A stretch of DNA of 64,000 nt, taken from contig NZ_CP121682.1 of the NCBI RefSeq assembly GCF_029760955.1, positions 5,394,001-5,458,000 of the forward strand. Direction: 5' to 3'. The notes beneath the pieces are model-generated. The model had not been told where the DNA came from. It ran no database searches and saw only the letters and a program-made list of their open reading frames with translations. Each line of letters begins with the position of its first letter. Positions within the stretch are counted from its first letter, which is position 1. A program made the position numbers and the translations under genes. This DNA comes from Streptomyces cathayae. GTDB lineage: Bacteria > Actinomycetota > Actinomycetes > Streptomycetales > Streptomycetaceae. Below are positions 54,329 to 64,000 of the stretch, piece by piece.

Positions 54329-54341
54329 CGCTCAGATGAGC
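54329..54341. promoter_or_regulatory. Operator-like palindrome, copy 1
   Basis: CGCTCAGATGAGC: GCTCA and TGAGC are inverted around GA, and the next base extends it to a 6-2-6 palindrome. An identical 13-mer occurs exactly 100 bases downstream. Confidence 0.6.
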
Positions 54342-54369
54342 GGATCATGGGCGGCTGCATTTCTCAAAG

Positions 54370-54388
54370 GATGGCACCCAGTGCCATC
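54370..54388. promoter_or_regulatory. GATGGCAC/GTGCCATC inverted repeat
   Basis: Perfect 8-bp arms with a 3-base centre (GATGGCACCCAGTGCCATC), midway between the two copies of the CGCTCA palindrome. An operator or small mRNA hairpin. Confidence 0.5.
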
Positions 54389-54428
54389 TCCTGATCGTTC
54401 ATCGAGCGAAAACAAACGTGCCGAACAT

Positions 54429-54441
54429 CGCTCAGATGAGC
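54429..54441. promoter_or_regulatory. Operator-like palindrome, copy 2
   Basis: The same CGCTCAGATGAGC as at 54329; the 100-base separation is close to an integral number of helical turns (about 9.5), which does not by itself show looping. Confidence 0.6.
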
Positions 54442-54656
54442 ACGTAGAGCGTGCAATCCGGAATCCTTGCGTTCAAGAAGTGAACACATGGAGCGGCGAT
54501 TTCTTGCCGAACCTTGACTTGCCTTTGACTTTTGATCCAGTGGCGGCAGAGGGGTCCCAGCCGCATGGTGGACGTGTGGACGTACCCATACGCCTTTGAT
54601 CTGGGTATGTTCCTGCTCGTCAGGGCAGCCACCGCGTCCTCGAGGAGTCGAGACCC

Positions 54657-57404
<2,748 letters not shown>

Positions 57405-57426
57405 CCCCTTTGGGGTGAGCCAAGCC

Positions 57427-57479
57427 CCGGAGCCGTTGCCTGTCACCCGACCACCCTCACCGATCGGCAACGGCTCCGG
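57427..57479. terminator. First hairpin after ppdK
   Basis: CCGGAGCCGTTGCC and its exact complement (57466-57479) with a 25-base loop, 22 bases after the stop. Confidence 0.7.
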
Positions 57480-57488
57480 ATCACGAAA

Positions 57489-57526
57489 GGAAACGGCGGC
57501 ACCCGTGCGGGGGTGCCGCCGTTTCC
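57489..57526. terminator. Second hairpin after ppdK, bidirectional
   Basis: Arms 57489-57504 and 57511-57526 (GGAAACGGCGGCACCC and complement) form a perfect 16-bp stem with a 6-base loop, 22 bases before the end of the convergent LAETG gene. It probably ends both transcripts. Confidence 0.85.
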
Positions 57527-57548
57527 CGTGCCCTCGGTCCGGCGCGGG

Positions 57549-58028
57549 TCAGTTCGTGCCGCGGCGCCGGCGCGCCGCGAACAGCACCCCGCCGCCCGCC
57601 AGGACGACGGCCGCGCCGCCGGCCGCGAGGTACGGGGTGGCGCTGTTGCCGCCGGTCTCGGCGAGGTCGGTGCCGCCGCCCTTTTCGGTGCTGCCCTTGT
57701 CGTCGGAGCCGGAGCCGGAGCCGGAGCCGGAGTCGGCGCCGGTGTCGCCGGCTCCGGCGTCCGAGCCGCTGTCCGTGGCGGTGTCCTTGTCGCCGACGGG
57801 GACGAAGCCCGCCGGTGCCTGGTCGCAGCCGACGCCGTCGCCGTCGCGGTCCAGGTGCTTGCCGTAGTGCTCGTCGCCCACCTCGATGTTCTTGTACCCG
57901 GCGTCGTACGCCTCGGTGCAGTTCTTGAACGGGTGGCTGCCCTCGTGGGCCGTGGCGGTGGTGAGGGGCAGTGCGGCCAGTGCGAGCGCGGCGACGGTCA
58001 CGGCGGCGGACTTGCAGGACAGGTTCAC
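57549..58028 (-). CDS. Excalibur-domain surface protein with LAETG sorting signal
   Basis: 159 residues. Signal peptide (MNLSCKSAAVTVAALALAALPLTTATA), then the Excalibur calcium-binding domain NCTEAYDAGYKNIEVGDEHYGKHLDRDGDGVGCD with DxDxDGxGC. A Ser/Gly/Asp linker follows, then LAETG, a hydrophobic helix (AAGGAAVVLAGGGVLF) and an RRRR tail. LAxTG is used by class E sortases of Streptomyces, so it should be anchored to the cell wall. GTG 58028 is chosen for its GGGAG site; an ATG 18 bases upstream is possible. Confidence 0.9.
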   Translation of the reverse strand: MNLSCKSAAVTVAALALAALPLTTATAHEGSHPFKNCTEAYDAGYKNIEVGDEHYGKHLDRDGDGVGCDQAPAGFVPVGDKDTATDSGSDAGAGDTGADSGSGSGSGSDDKGSTEKGGGTDLAETGGNSATPYLAAGGAAVVLAGGGVLFAARRRRGTN

Positions 58029-58192
58029 GGGGAGACTCCCAGCCATGTGCGGATATCCGGCGGCATGCCCCCGTCCGGGGCGGTCTGCCGGGTGTGAGCT
58101 GCCGACGGTAGGGGAGTGACCGGGGGGAGGTGTGGAGGTTCGGTGGACCCGTGATGCGAACGTGACGTGACCGGACGGTAGCTCTCCGCTCA

Positions 58193-58222
58193 TGCGGGCG
58201 CGGTCCGTGCACCGCGCCCGCA
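58193..58222. terminator. Terminator of the PhoX-type gene
   Basis: TGCGGGCGCGG and CCGCGCCCGCA are a perfect 11-bp stem with an 8-base loop, just after the minus-strand gene ending at 58238. Confidence 0.75.
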
Positions 58223-58237
58223 CGAGCGGGGGAGCGG

Positions 58238-59395
58238 TCAGATGCGGAACGGGCCCTTCACCTCGTAGGTGATGCCGCCGGACGAACTGCCGCTGGTGCC
58301 GCGCTGGCTGGAGAAGTACAGGCGGGTGCCGTCCGGGGAGAAGGCCGGGCCGGTGATCTCGGAGCCGGACTGGCCGTTCACCCGGAGGAAGGGGGCCACG
58401 ACGTCGTCGGGGGTGATGACGCAGATCTCCATGGTGCCGCCGTCCTCGGCCACGAACAGGTCGCCCGAGGAGGAGCCGGTGACGTTGTCGACGCCGGTCA
58501 GGGGGGCGGCACCGCCCGGGACCAGGGAGTCGTCGTAGGCGAGTTCGATGGTCTGGGCGGAGGCGTTGTACTGCCAGACGCGGTTGTCGCCCTTGGTGGT
58601 GAACCAGCAGGTGTCGTTCGCGTAGTGGCAGCCCTCGCCGCCGTTGAAGCGCTTGGCGCCGGAGACCTGGTTGCGGGTGGCGGTGGCGCCGGACGGGTCG
58701 GGGACCCGCGCCCAGCTCACCGGACCGCTGGTGCCGCTGCCCCCCACCAGTACCTCCAGCGTGCCGGAGGATAAATCGCCCCACGTCGTCGGCCGGAAGC
58801 GGTAGAAGCAGCTGTCCGAGACGTCCTCGGTCAGGTAGACGACCCTGCGGACCGGGTCGACGGCCGCCGCCTCGTGCTTGAAGCGGCCCATCGTGTCCCG
58901 GCGGACCGCCGCCTTCGTTCCCCACGGGTCGGTCTCGTAGACGTAGCCGCGGTCCACCTCCTCGCAGGACAGCCAGGTGTTCCACGGGGTGCTGCCGCCC
59001 GCGCAGTTCTGCCGGGTGCCGGACAGGATGCGGTAGGCGCCCGTGACGGCGCCGGTGGCCGAGAAGCGCACCGCGCCCGCGCCGCCGGACGGGTTGATCT
59101 CCGAGTTGGAGACGTAGATCCAGCCACTGCCGTCCGCGTAACAGGCGCCGCCGTCGGGGGCGTTGTGCCAGGTGTACGAGGTGCCCGGGACCTGCTGGCC
59201 GGAACGGGCGATCACCCTGCTGGTGAACCCGGCCGGCAGCCGGATCCCGTTGGCGTCCGCCGCGTCGAGCGCACCGTAGGGGCCCGTGCCGGGCTGGGCG
59301 GGCGCCGCGTACGCGGCGCTGTGCCAGAGTGCGCCGCCGAGGACCGCGCCGGTGCCGCCCATGGCGCTCGCACGAAGGAAGGTACGACGTTCCAC
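58238..59395 (-). CDS. Tat-exported PhoX-type phosphatase (DUF839)
   Basis: 385 residues. The twin-arginine motif ERRTFLRAS near the start is followed by a hydrophobic stretch and AYA cleavage site, so it is exported folded. The body has the PhoX beta-propeller signatures NAPDGGACYADG, WNTWLSCEEVDRGYVYE and HEAAAVDP, with ESEM-like FVAEDGG later. It should be a calcium/iron-dependent phosphatase acting on organic phosphates. GTG 59395 has AGGAG 6 bases upstream; an in-frame start at 59488 is unlikely. Confidence 0.87.
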   Translation of the reverse strand: MERRTFLRASAMGGTGAVLGGALWHSAAYAAPAQPGTGPYGALDAADANGIRLPAGFTSRVIARSGQQVPGTSYTWHNAPDGGACYADGSGWIYVSNSEINPSGGAGAVRFSATGAVTGAYRILSGTRQNCAGGSTPWNTWLSCEEVDRGYVYETDPWGTKAAVRRDTMGRFKHEAAAVDPVRRVVYLTEDVSDSCFYRFRPTTWGDLSSGTLEVLVGGSGTSGPVSWARVPDPSGATATRNQVSGAKRFNGGEGCHYANDTCWFTTKGDNRVWQYNASAQTIELAYDDSLVPGGAAPLTGVDNVTGSSSGDLFVAEDGGTMEICVITPDDVVAPFLRVNGQSGSEITGPAFSPDGTRLYFSSQRGTSGSSSGGITYEVKGPFRI

Positions 59396-59558
59396 TGCCG
59401 CTCCTGAGGTGCCGGGAACCGTCCCGCCACCGGTCGGTGACGGGGTCGTGCGGTCACGGAACCTACGGGGTCGGCATGGACACCTCATGACTGAAGGCGT
59501 ACCGGCGGGTGACCGTTCCGGACGCCGCCCCGACCCGCGCGCCCGGCTTTCCGCGGGC

Positions 59559-59909
59559 TCACGCCGCCTTGGTCTCGTACGTCGTCAGCCGGACCGTGTC
59601 GTCGTCCAGGCACCGGCCCGTCTCCAGGTCGAAGCGCTGCTTCAGGAGGGGGGAGGCGACGAAGGGGCGGCCGTGGTGGGTGCCGGTCAGGCCGCGGGAG
59701 AGGACCGCCGCGCCGGTGAAGGGGTCACGGTTGTCGACGGCGTACAGGGCGCCGGTGCGGTCGGTGAAGACGGCGGCCTGGCGGCCGTCGGGCAGCAGGG
59801 CCGCCACGCCGCGGCCGGGGAGCAGCGTGCTCAGGTCGCAGACCGTGAACCAGTCGTCCGTCAGGCGGAGTCGAACCTTCAGACCGGTGGTCTCCGGTGT
59901 CAGGGTCAT
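59559..59909 (-). CDS. nirD: Nitrite reductase small subunit NirD
   Basis: 116 residues with the Rieske-like NirD fold but without Rieske Cys/His ligands, as usual. CDLSTLLPGRGVAALLPDGRQ and YAVDNRDPFTGAAVLSRGLTG are typical. Overlaps nirB by four bases (ATGA). Partner of NirB in ammonia-forming nitrite reduction. Confidence 0.94.
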   Translation of the reverse strand: MTLTPETTGLKVRLRLTDDWFTVCDLSTLLPGRGVAALLPDGRQAAVFTDRTGALYAVDNRDPFTGAAVLSRGLTGTHHGRPFVASPLLKQRFDLETGRCLDDDTVRLTTYETKAA

Positions 59910-62512
59910 CGCGCGGCGGTTCCTTCCAGGGGGTCGTCGGCGGGTCGCAGGCCGATGGTCAGCAGCGGCAGGTCGGGCTTCATCTGGTCGCGCTCGGAGA
60001 CGAAGGCGACCACCGGGTCGGGGGTGCCGGGCGCGTTCACGAAGGACACGAACCGGGCCAGCTTCTCGGGGTCGTCGACGGTCTCGGCCCACTCGTCGCG
60101 GTAGTGGGCGACATGGGCGGTCATCAGGGCCTCCAGTTCGTCGCAGATGCCGAGCGAGTCGTGGACGACGACGTCCCGGACGTGGTCCAGGCCTCCGGGG
60201 ATCCGGTCCAGCCAGACGCTGGTGCGTTCCAGGCGGTCGGCGGTGCGGATGTAGAACATCAGGAACCGGTCGATCAGGCGGACCAGTCCGGCGTCGGAGA
60301 GGTCCTGCGCGAGCAGGTCGGCGTGGCGTGGGGTGGCGCCGCCGTTGCCGCCGACGTACAGGTTCCAGCCGTGGGCGGTGGCGATGACGCCGAAGTCCTT
60401 CGACCGGGCCTCGGCGCACTCGCGCTGACAGCCGGAGACCGCCGACTTGAGCTTGTGCGGGGAGCGCAGGCCCCGGTAGCGCAGCTCCAGGTCGATCGCC
60501 ATACGGACGGAGTCCTGGACGCCGTAGCGGCACCAGGTCTGCCCGACACAGGACTTCACCGTGCGCAGCGACTTGCCGTAGGCGTGGCCGGACTCGAAGC
60601 CGGCGTTCACCAACCGGGCCCAGATCACCGGAAGCTGCTCGACCCTCGCGCCGAACATGTCGATGCGCTGACCTCCGGTGATCTTCGTGTAGAGGCCGAA
60701 GTCGCGGGCGATCTCGCCGATCACGATCAGTTTCTCCGGGGCGATCTCACCGCCGGGGATGCGGGGCACGACCGAATACGATCCGTTCTTCTGCAGGTTG
60801 GCGAGGAAGTGGTCGTTGGTGTCCTGGAGGGCGGCCTGTTCGCCGTCCAGGACGTAGGTGCTCGCGCCGATCACCGGGGCGAGGGAGGCGATGATCGAAC
60901 CGACCGCCGGCTTGCAGACCTCGCAGCCGTCGCCGCCGCGGGCGCCCGCACGGCCGTGCCGGTCCAGCAGGTCCCGGTGGGAGGCGACGCGCAGGGCGCG
61001 GACGATCTCGTACAGCTCCTCGCGGGTCTGCGCGAAGCAGCCGCACAGGCCCTGGTCCACCTCGACGCCGTTCGCCGCCAGTTCGGCGTCGACCAGTCGG
61101 CCGATCACCTTCACGCAACTGCCGCACGTCGTACCGGCCTTGGTGCACCTCTTCACCTCGGGCACGGTGGTGCACCGGTGCTCGGTGACGGCCTCGCGGA
61201 CGGTGCCCTTGCGGACGTTGTTGCAGGAGCAGATGATCGCCTCGTCCGGCAGCGCGGACGGGCCGAGCCCGACGGGCCTCCCGGCGCCGGCCGGCAGCAC
61301 CAGGGACTCCGGTGAGACCGGCGGCACCGAGCCGGTGAAGGCCCTCAGCGTGCCGTACGCGTCCGCGTCGCCGACCAGGATGCCGCCGAGCAAAGTGCCG
61401 TCGCGGCCGACGACCAGTTTCCTGTAGAGGCCGGAGCGGGAGTCGGAGTAGACGACGTCCAGGCAGTCGGCGGTGGTGCCGTGCGCGTCGCCGAAGGACG
61501 CCACGTCCACGCCGAGCAGCTTCAGCTTGGTGGACAGGTCGGCGCCGGTGAAGGCGGACTCGTCCTCGGCGAGGGCCGCCGCCGCCGTCTCCGCCTGCTC
61601 GTAACCCGGCGCGACCAGCCCGTACACCCGGCCGTCGGCGGCCAGCGCGCACTCGCCGATCGCGAAGACACGGGGGTCGGTGACCGAGCGGCACTGCTCG
61701 TCGACCGCGACGCCGCCGCGCTCGCCGACGGTGAGGCCGCAGTCCCGGGCCAGCTGGTCACGGGGGCGGACACCCGCGGAGAACACCACCAGGTCGGTGG
61801 CGAGTTCGGAGCCGTCGGACAGTTTCATGCCGGTGACCGCGCCGTCCGGGCCGGCCACGATCTCCTGGGTACCGGTGCCGGTGCGGACGGCCAGGCCCAT
61901 GCCCTCGACGGTGCGCAGCAGCGCCGCGCCACCGCCCTCGTCGACCTGCACCGGCATCAGGCGCGGGGCGAACTCCACGATGTGCGTGGTGAGTCCGAGA
62001 CCCTTGAGGGCGCCCGCCGCCTCCAGACCGAGCAGACCGCCGCCGACCACCACGCCGGTCGTCGACCTCCTCGCGTACTCCTCGATCGCGAGGAGGTCCT
62101 CGATCGTGCGGTAGACGAAGCAGCCCTCGGCGTCCTTGTTCGGCACCGGCGGCACGAACGGGTGGGAGCCGGTGGCCAGCACCAGGACGTCGTAGCCGAC
62201 GACCAGCCCCGAACGGGCGGTCACCTCGCGGGCCTCGCGGTCGATCGTCTCCGCCGGGTCGCCGACATGCAGCTCGATGCCGTGGGCCGCGATGAACTCC
62301 GGTTCCGTCACGGACAGTTCCTCGGGTGTGCACCCCGAGAAGTACGAGGTGAGCCGGACCCGGTCGTACGCCGGACGCGGCTCCTCGCACAGCACGACCA
62401 CGCGGTGCGTGGCGGTCAGACCGCGCTCGGCGAGCGCCTCGAGGAAACGCTGGCCGACCATGCCGTGGCCGACGAGCACGAGGGTGGGGGGTGTTCCCGG
62501 GGTGGCGGTCAA
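59906..62512 (-). CDS. nirB: Nitrite reductase (NADH) large subunit NirB
   Basis: 868 residues. N-terminal FAD/NAD oxidoreductase (VLVGHGMVGQRFLEAL; VVVGGGLLGLEAAGAL). A BFD-like [2Fe-2S] region has IICSCNNVRKGTV and TTCGSC, with further Cys in LCGCFAQT and CEVCKP. The siroheme/4Fe-4S site is SCVGQTWC and SGCQRECAEA (C-x5-C and C-x3-C). It reduces nitrite to ammonium with NAD(P)H. TTG 62512 starts the frame, overlapping the upstream reductase, with GGAGG 6-8 bases before it. Assimilatory operon likely under GlnR. Confidence 0.95.
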   Translation of the reverse strand: MTATPGTPPTLVLVGHGMVGQRFLEALAERGLTATHRVVVLCEEPRPAYDRVRLTSYFSGCTPEELSVTEPEFIAAHGIELHVGDPAETIDREAREVTARSGLVVGYDVLVLATGSHPFVPPVPNKDAEGCFVYRTIEDLLAIEEYARRSTTGVVVGGGLLGLEAAGALKGLGLTTHIVEFAPRLMPVQVDEGGGAALLRTVEGMGLAVRTGTGTQEIVAGPDGAVTGMKLSDGSELATDLVVFSAGVRPRDQLARDCGLTVGERGGVAVDEQCRSVTDPRVFAIGECALAADGRVYGLVAPGYEQAETAAAALAEDESAFTGADLSTKLKLLGVDVASFGDAHGTTADCLDVVYSDSRSGLYRKLVVGRDGTLLGGILVGDADAYGTLRAFTGSVPPVSPESLVLPAGAGRPVGLGPSALPDEAIICSCNNVRKGTVREAVTEHRCTTVPEVKRCTKAGTTCGSCVKVIGRLVDAELAANGVEVDQGLCGCFAQTREELYEIVRALRVASHRDLLDRHGRAGARGGDGCEVCKPAVGSIIASLAPVIGASTYVLDGEQAALQDTNDHFLANLQKNGSYSVVPRIPGGEIAPEKLIVIGEIARDFGLYTKITGGQRIDMFGARVEQLPVIWARLVNAGFESGHAYGKSLRTVKSCVGQTWCRYGVQDSVRMAIDLELRYRGLRSPHKLKSAVSGCQRECAEARSKDFGVIATAHGWNLYVGGNGGATPRHADLLAQDLSDAGLVRLIDRFLMFYIRTADRLERTSVWLDRIPGGLDHVRDVVVHDSLGICDELEALMTAHVAHYRDEWAETVDDPEKLARFVSFVNAPGTPDPVVAFVSERDQMKPDLPLLTIGLRPADDPLEGTAAR

Positions 62513-63807
62513 CAGGAGCCTCCGTCGTGGGTGAGCAGGTGGAGCAGGGGACCGCCGGCGGACGGGAGCGGCTCTGTTCCCTCCCAGGCGCGGGCGAGGG
62601 CGCCGACGGTGCCGAGTTCGCCGACCAGGACCCCGCCGACCAGGCGGCCCTCGCGGACGACGACCTTGCGGTGGGTGCCCCGGGTGGCGTCGGTGAGCTG
62701 GACGACGTCGTCGCCCGGCAGCGCCTCGGCCTCGCCGAACGCGGCCAGGTCGAACGCGGCCGGGTCGAAGGGCCCGAGGCGGCCGGTGAGGGTGAGCCGG
62801 GTCAGGGAGCGGGTGCCGGTGTAGCGGGCGCCGGTGTCCCCGGCGAGCAGCGCGGCGAGCGCGTCGGCCTGTTCCAGGGCCGGGGCGGCGAGCCCGTACA
62901 CCGTGCCGGCGTGCTGGACGCAGTCGCCGACGGCGTGGACGGACGGGTCGGAGGTGCGCAGTTCGTCGTCGACGACGACGCCCTCGCGGACCTCCAGCCC
63001 CGCGGACCGGGCGAGCCCGGTGCGCGGGCGCGCCCCGCAGGCCAGCACCACGGCCTCGGCGTCGAGGGCGTACCCGTCGGCCAACCGCACCGAGCGGACC
63101 GCACCGCCGGCGCGGCGTACGTCCCGCACCCGGCACTCGGTGCGCACCTCGACGCCGAGGCCGGTCAGATGCCGCTCGACCAGCTCGGACGCGGCCGGGT
63201 CGAGCCGGTGTTCCATGAGCCGCTCGGACTGCTGGGCGAGGACGACCCGCGCGCCGCGCACGGCGAGGGCGCGGGCCGCGGAGACCCCGAGCAGCCCGCC
63301 GCCGATCACCACCGCTCGCACCCCCGGCCGCAGCGCCTTGTCCAGGCCCAGGCAGTCGTCCATGGTGCGGAAGGCGTGCACCCCCTCGGGCAGCTCGCGG
63401 GCCGCGGTGTTCGCGCTGTCAGCGGTCTCAGCGGTCTCAGGGGTCTCAGCGGTCTCAGGGGGGCCCGCGGTGAACAGGCCGCGCAGCGGCGGCAGCACCG
63501 GCTGGGAGCCGGTGGCCAGGACCAGCCGGCCGTATCCGATCACCGAGCCGTCCGCGCAGGTGACGGTGCGCGCCGCGCGGTCGATGCCGGTGACCCGGGC
63601 CCGGACCGGCTCCCCGGGTGCCGGCAGGGCGATCACCTCGGGGCCGTAGCGTCCGGCCAGCACCTCGGCGAGCAGCACCCTGTTGTAGGGGCGGTGCTCC
63701 TCCTCGCCGATCAGCGTCACCGGCGTGCCGAGCTCGCCGAGCCGCCGGGCGAGACGTACGCCCGCGAGGCCGGTGCCGATCACCACCACACGCTCGTTCG
63801 ATGTCAT
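62509..63807 (-). CDS. FAD/NAD-dependent oxidoreductase of the nir operon
   Basis: 432 residues. Two nucleotide folds: VVVIGTGLAGVRLARRLGE (FAD) and AVVIGGGLLGVSAARALAV (NAD), with YALDAEAVVLACGARP between. It resembles the NirB N-terminal half and NasB-type electron-transfer subunits, and probably feeds electrons to NirB or a nitrate reductase. A 12-residue ETA/ETP insertion from a 9-bp repeat lies at about residues 117-128. First gene of the operon; CAGGCT lies 7 bases before ATG. Confidence 0.88.
   Translation of the reverse strand: MTSNERVVVIGTGLAGVRLARRLGELGTPVTLIGEEEHRPYNRVLLAEVLAGRYGPEVIALPAPGEPVRARVTGIDRAARTVTCADGSVIGYGRLVLATGSQPVLPPLRGLFTAGPPETAETPETAETADSANTAARELPEGVHAFRTMDDCLGLDKALRPGVRAVVIGGGLLGVSAARALAVRGARVVLAQQSERLMEHRLDPAASELVERHLTGLGVEVRTECRVRDVRRAGGAVRSVRLADGYALDAEAVVLACGARPRTGLARSAGLEVREGVVVDDELRTSDPSVHAVGDCVQHAGTVYGLAAPALEQADALAALLAGDTGARYTGTRSLTRLTLTGRLGPFDPAAFDLAAFGEAEALPGDDVVQLTDATRGTHRKVVVREGRLVGGVLVGELGTVGALARAWEGTEPLPSAGGPLLHLLTHDGGSC
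63421..63456. repeat. 9-bp tandem repeat (4 units) within the nir oxidoreductase
   Basis: AGCGGTCTC, AGCGGTCTC, AGGGGTCTC and AGCGGTCTC follow each other, encoding ETA/ETP triplets in frame in a loop. Likely to vary in number. Confidence 0.75.
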
Positions 63808-63814
63808 GTCCCCG

Positions 63815-63820
63815 AGCCTG
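63815..63820 (-). promoter_or_regulatory. -10-like element of the nir operon
   Basis: CAGGCT on the minus strand ends 7 bases before the ATG at 63807; no ribosome site, so a leaderless start is likely. The GlnR box lies over the -35 position. Confidence 0.4.
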
Positions 63821-63830
63821 CGGTGCGGGT

Positions 63831-63868
63831 GTTACCCGGTGGCATCACCGCTGTTTCCCGCACGGAAC
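63831..63868. promoter_or_regulatory. GlnR box upstream of the nitrite reductase operon
   Basis: GTTAC-n6-GCATC-n6-GTTTC-n6-GGAAC repeats the four 5-mer half sites with exact 6-base spacers of the known GlnR consensus (gTnAC-n6-GaAAC twice). First and last half sites match best. Starts 24 bases before the operon ATG, over the likely -35, fitting activation under nitrogen limitation. Confidence 0.8.
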
Positions 63869-63957
63869 GCTGCCCTCAGCAGGGGCGGGGGGCGAGTGTG
63901 AGGACGCTCAACCTCAGGAAAAGCTCATCTCGATGGACGGCACAACTATCCGGTCCA

Positions 63958-63963
63958 TAGGGT
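63958..63963 (+). promoter_or_regulatory. -10 element of probable leaderless transcript (right-edge gene)
   Basis: TAGGGT is followed by 7 bases and the ATG at 63971. Confidence 0.45.
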
Positions 63964-63970
63964 CACGGCC

Positions 63971-64000
63971 ATGCCCGACATCTCGCTGACCACCGTCGTC
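63971..64000 (+). CDS. Start of an unidentified protein, possibly VOC/glyoxalase-like (partial)
   Basis: Ten codons reading MPDISLTTVV are in the window. This start recalls Streptomyces VOC-family proteins, but ten residues are not enough for a firm assignment. A leaderless -10 box precedes it. Confidence 0.4.
   Translation, partial: MPDISLTTVV

Larger units (their letters stand above)
54129..54656. other. Large AT-richer spacer upstream of ppdK
   Basis: 528 bases between divergent genes, clearly lower in GC than the neighbours and with no coding frame of Streptomyces bias. It holds two copies of a palindromic 13-mer, a separate inverted repeat, and two close TTGACT boxes (54514-54519 and 54525-54530). 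TATGTT (54606-54611) is a possible -10. Confidence 0.6.

Overview
The window is chromosomal DNA from a high-GC actinomycete, almost certainly Streptomyces. Third codon positions are nearly all G/C, GTG and occasional TTG starts are common, and the gene order hemW-hrcA-dnaJ, phoH-ybeY-CBS protein-era and recO-uppS-zur-znuBCA-glyS is the conserved Streptomyces core. A bldA-type TTA codon pattern, a tricorn protease and class E sortase-type LAETG proteins fit as well. No CRISPR array, rRNA, tRNA, phage or intact insertion sequence was seen.

Bases 1-2260 are a ragged accessory patch: the end of one gene, a propeller-like protein, a truncated gene, an unrecognised gene and a headless fragment. From 2303 the conserved backbone begins: a SpoIIE-type phosphatase with a kinase-like domain, hemW, then (minus strand) a DUF3097 protein and a metallo-hydrolase. 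Next come the CIRCE-controlled hrcA-dnaJ operon, a nitronate monooxygenase overlapping rsmE, a tricorn protease, a HIT protein, an RNase Z-like enzyme and an adenine/adenosine deaminase. Glucarate dehydratase, a PfkB sugar kinase and phoH-ybeY-CBS-yjbR-(degenerate cdd)-era follow. A GH1 glycosidase and a protealysin/emfourin pair lie on the minus strand before leuA, which has an attenuator leader peptide with four consecutive Leu codons.

Bases 31.9-40.8 kb are more variable: TerB-like protein, D-amino-acid oxidase, a GNAT-membrane fusion, a deletion chimera of an MMPL transporter and a LuxR regulator, and an ArsR regulator under a near-perfect 18-bp palindrome. An orphan GT-C glycosyltransferase with two TTA codons, an XRE/DUF397 pair and two small coupled genes complete this part. 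Core genes resume at recO: uppS, the zinc regulon (zur, znuB, znuC, znuA with a Zur-box candidate), glyS, an MFS exporter, a dihydrouridine synthase, the small/large methionine/alanine transporter pair, a membrane sulfatase-fold protein and ppdK. The 528-base spacer upstream of ppdK holds three palindromes.

The right end carries an Excalibur LAETG surface protein, a Tat-exported PhoX-type phosphatase and an assimilatory nitrite reductase operon (reductase-nirB-nirD, all overlapping). That operon is preceded by a sequence with exact GlnR-box geometry, and the window closes in the first codons of a gene that may encode a VOC-type protein.

Recurring regulatory theme: at least a dozen genes have a -10-like hexamer (xANNNT) ending 6-7 bases before the start codon and no Shine-Dalgarno, the arrangement expected for leaderless transcripts. 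Many gene ends carry perfect GC-rich inverted repeats. All functional calls rest on reading motifs by eye; no database search was run.
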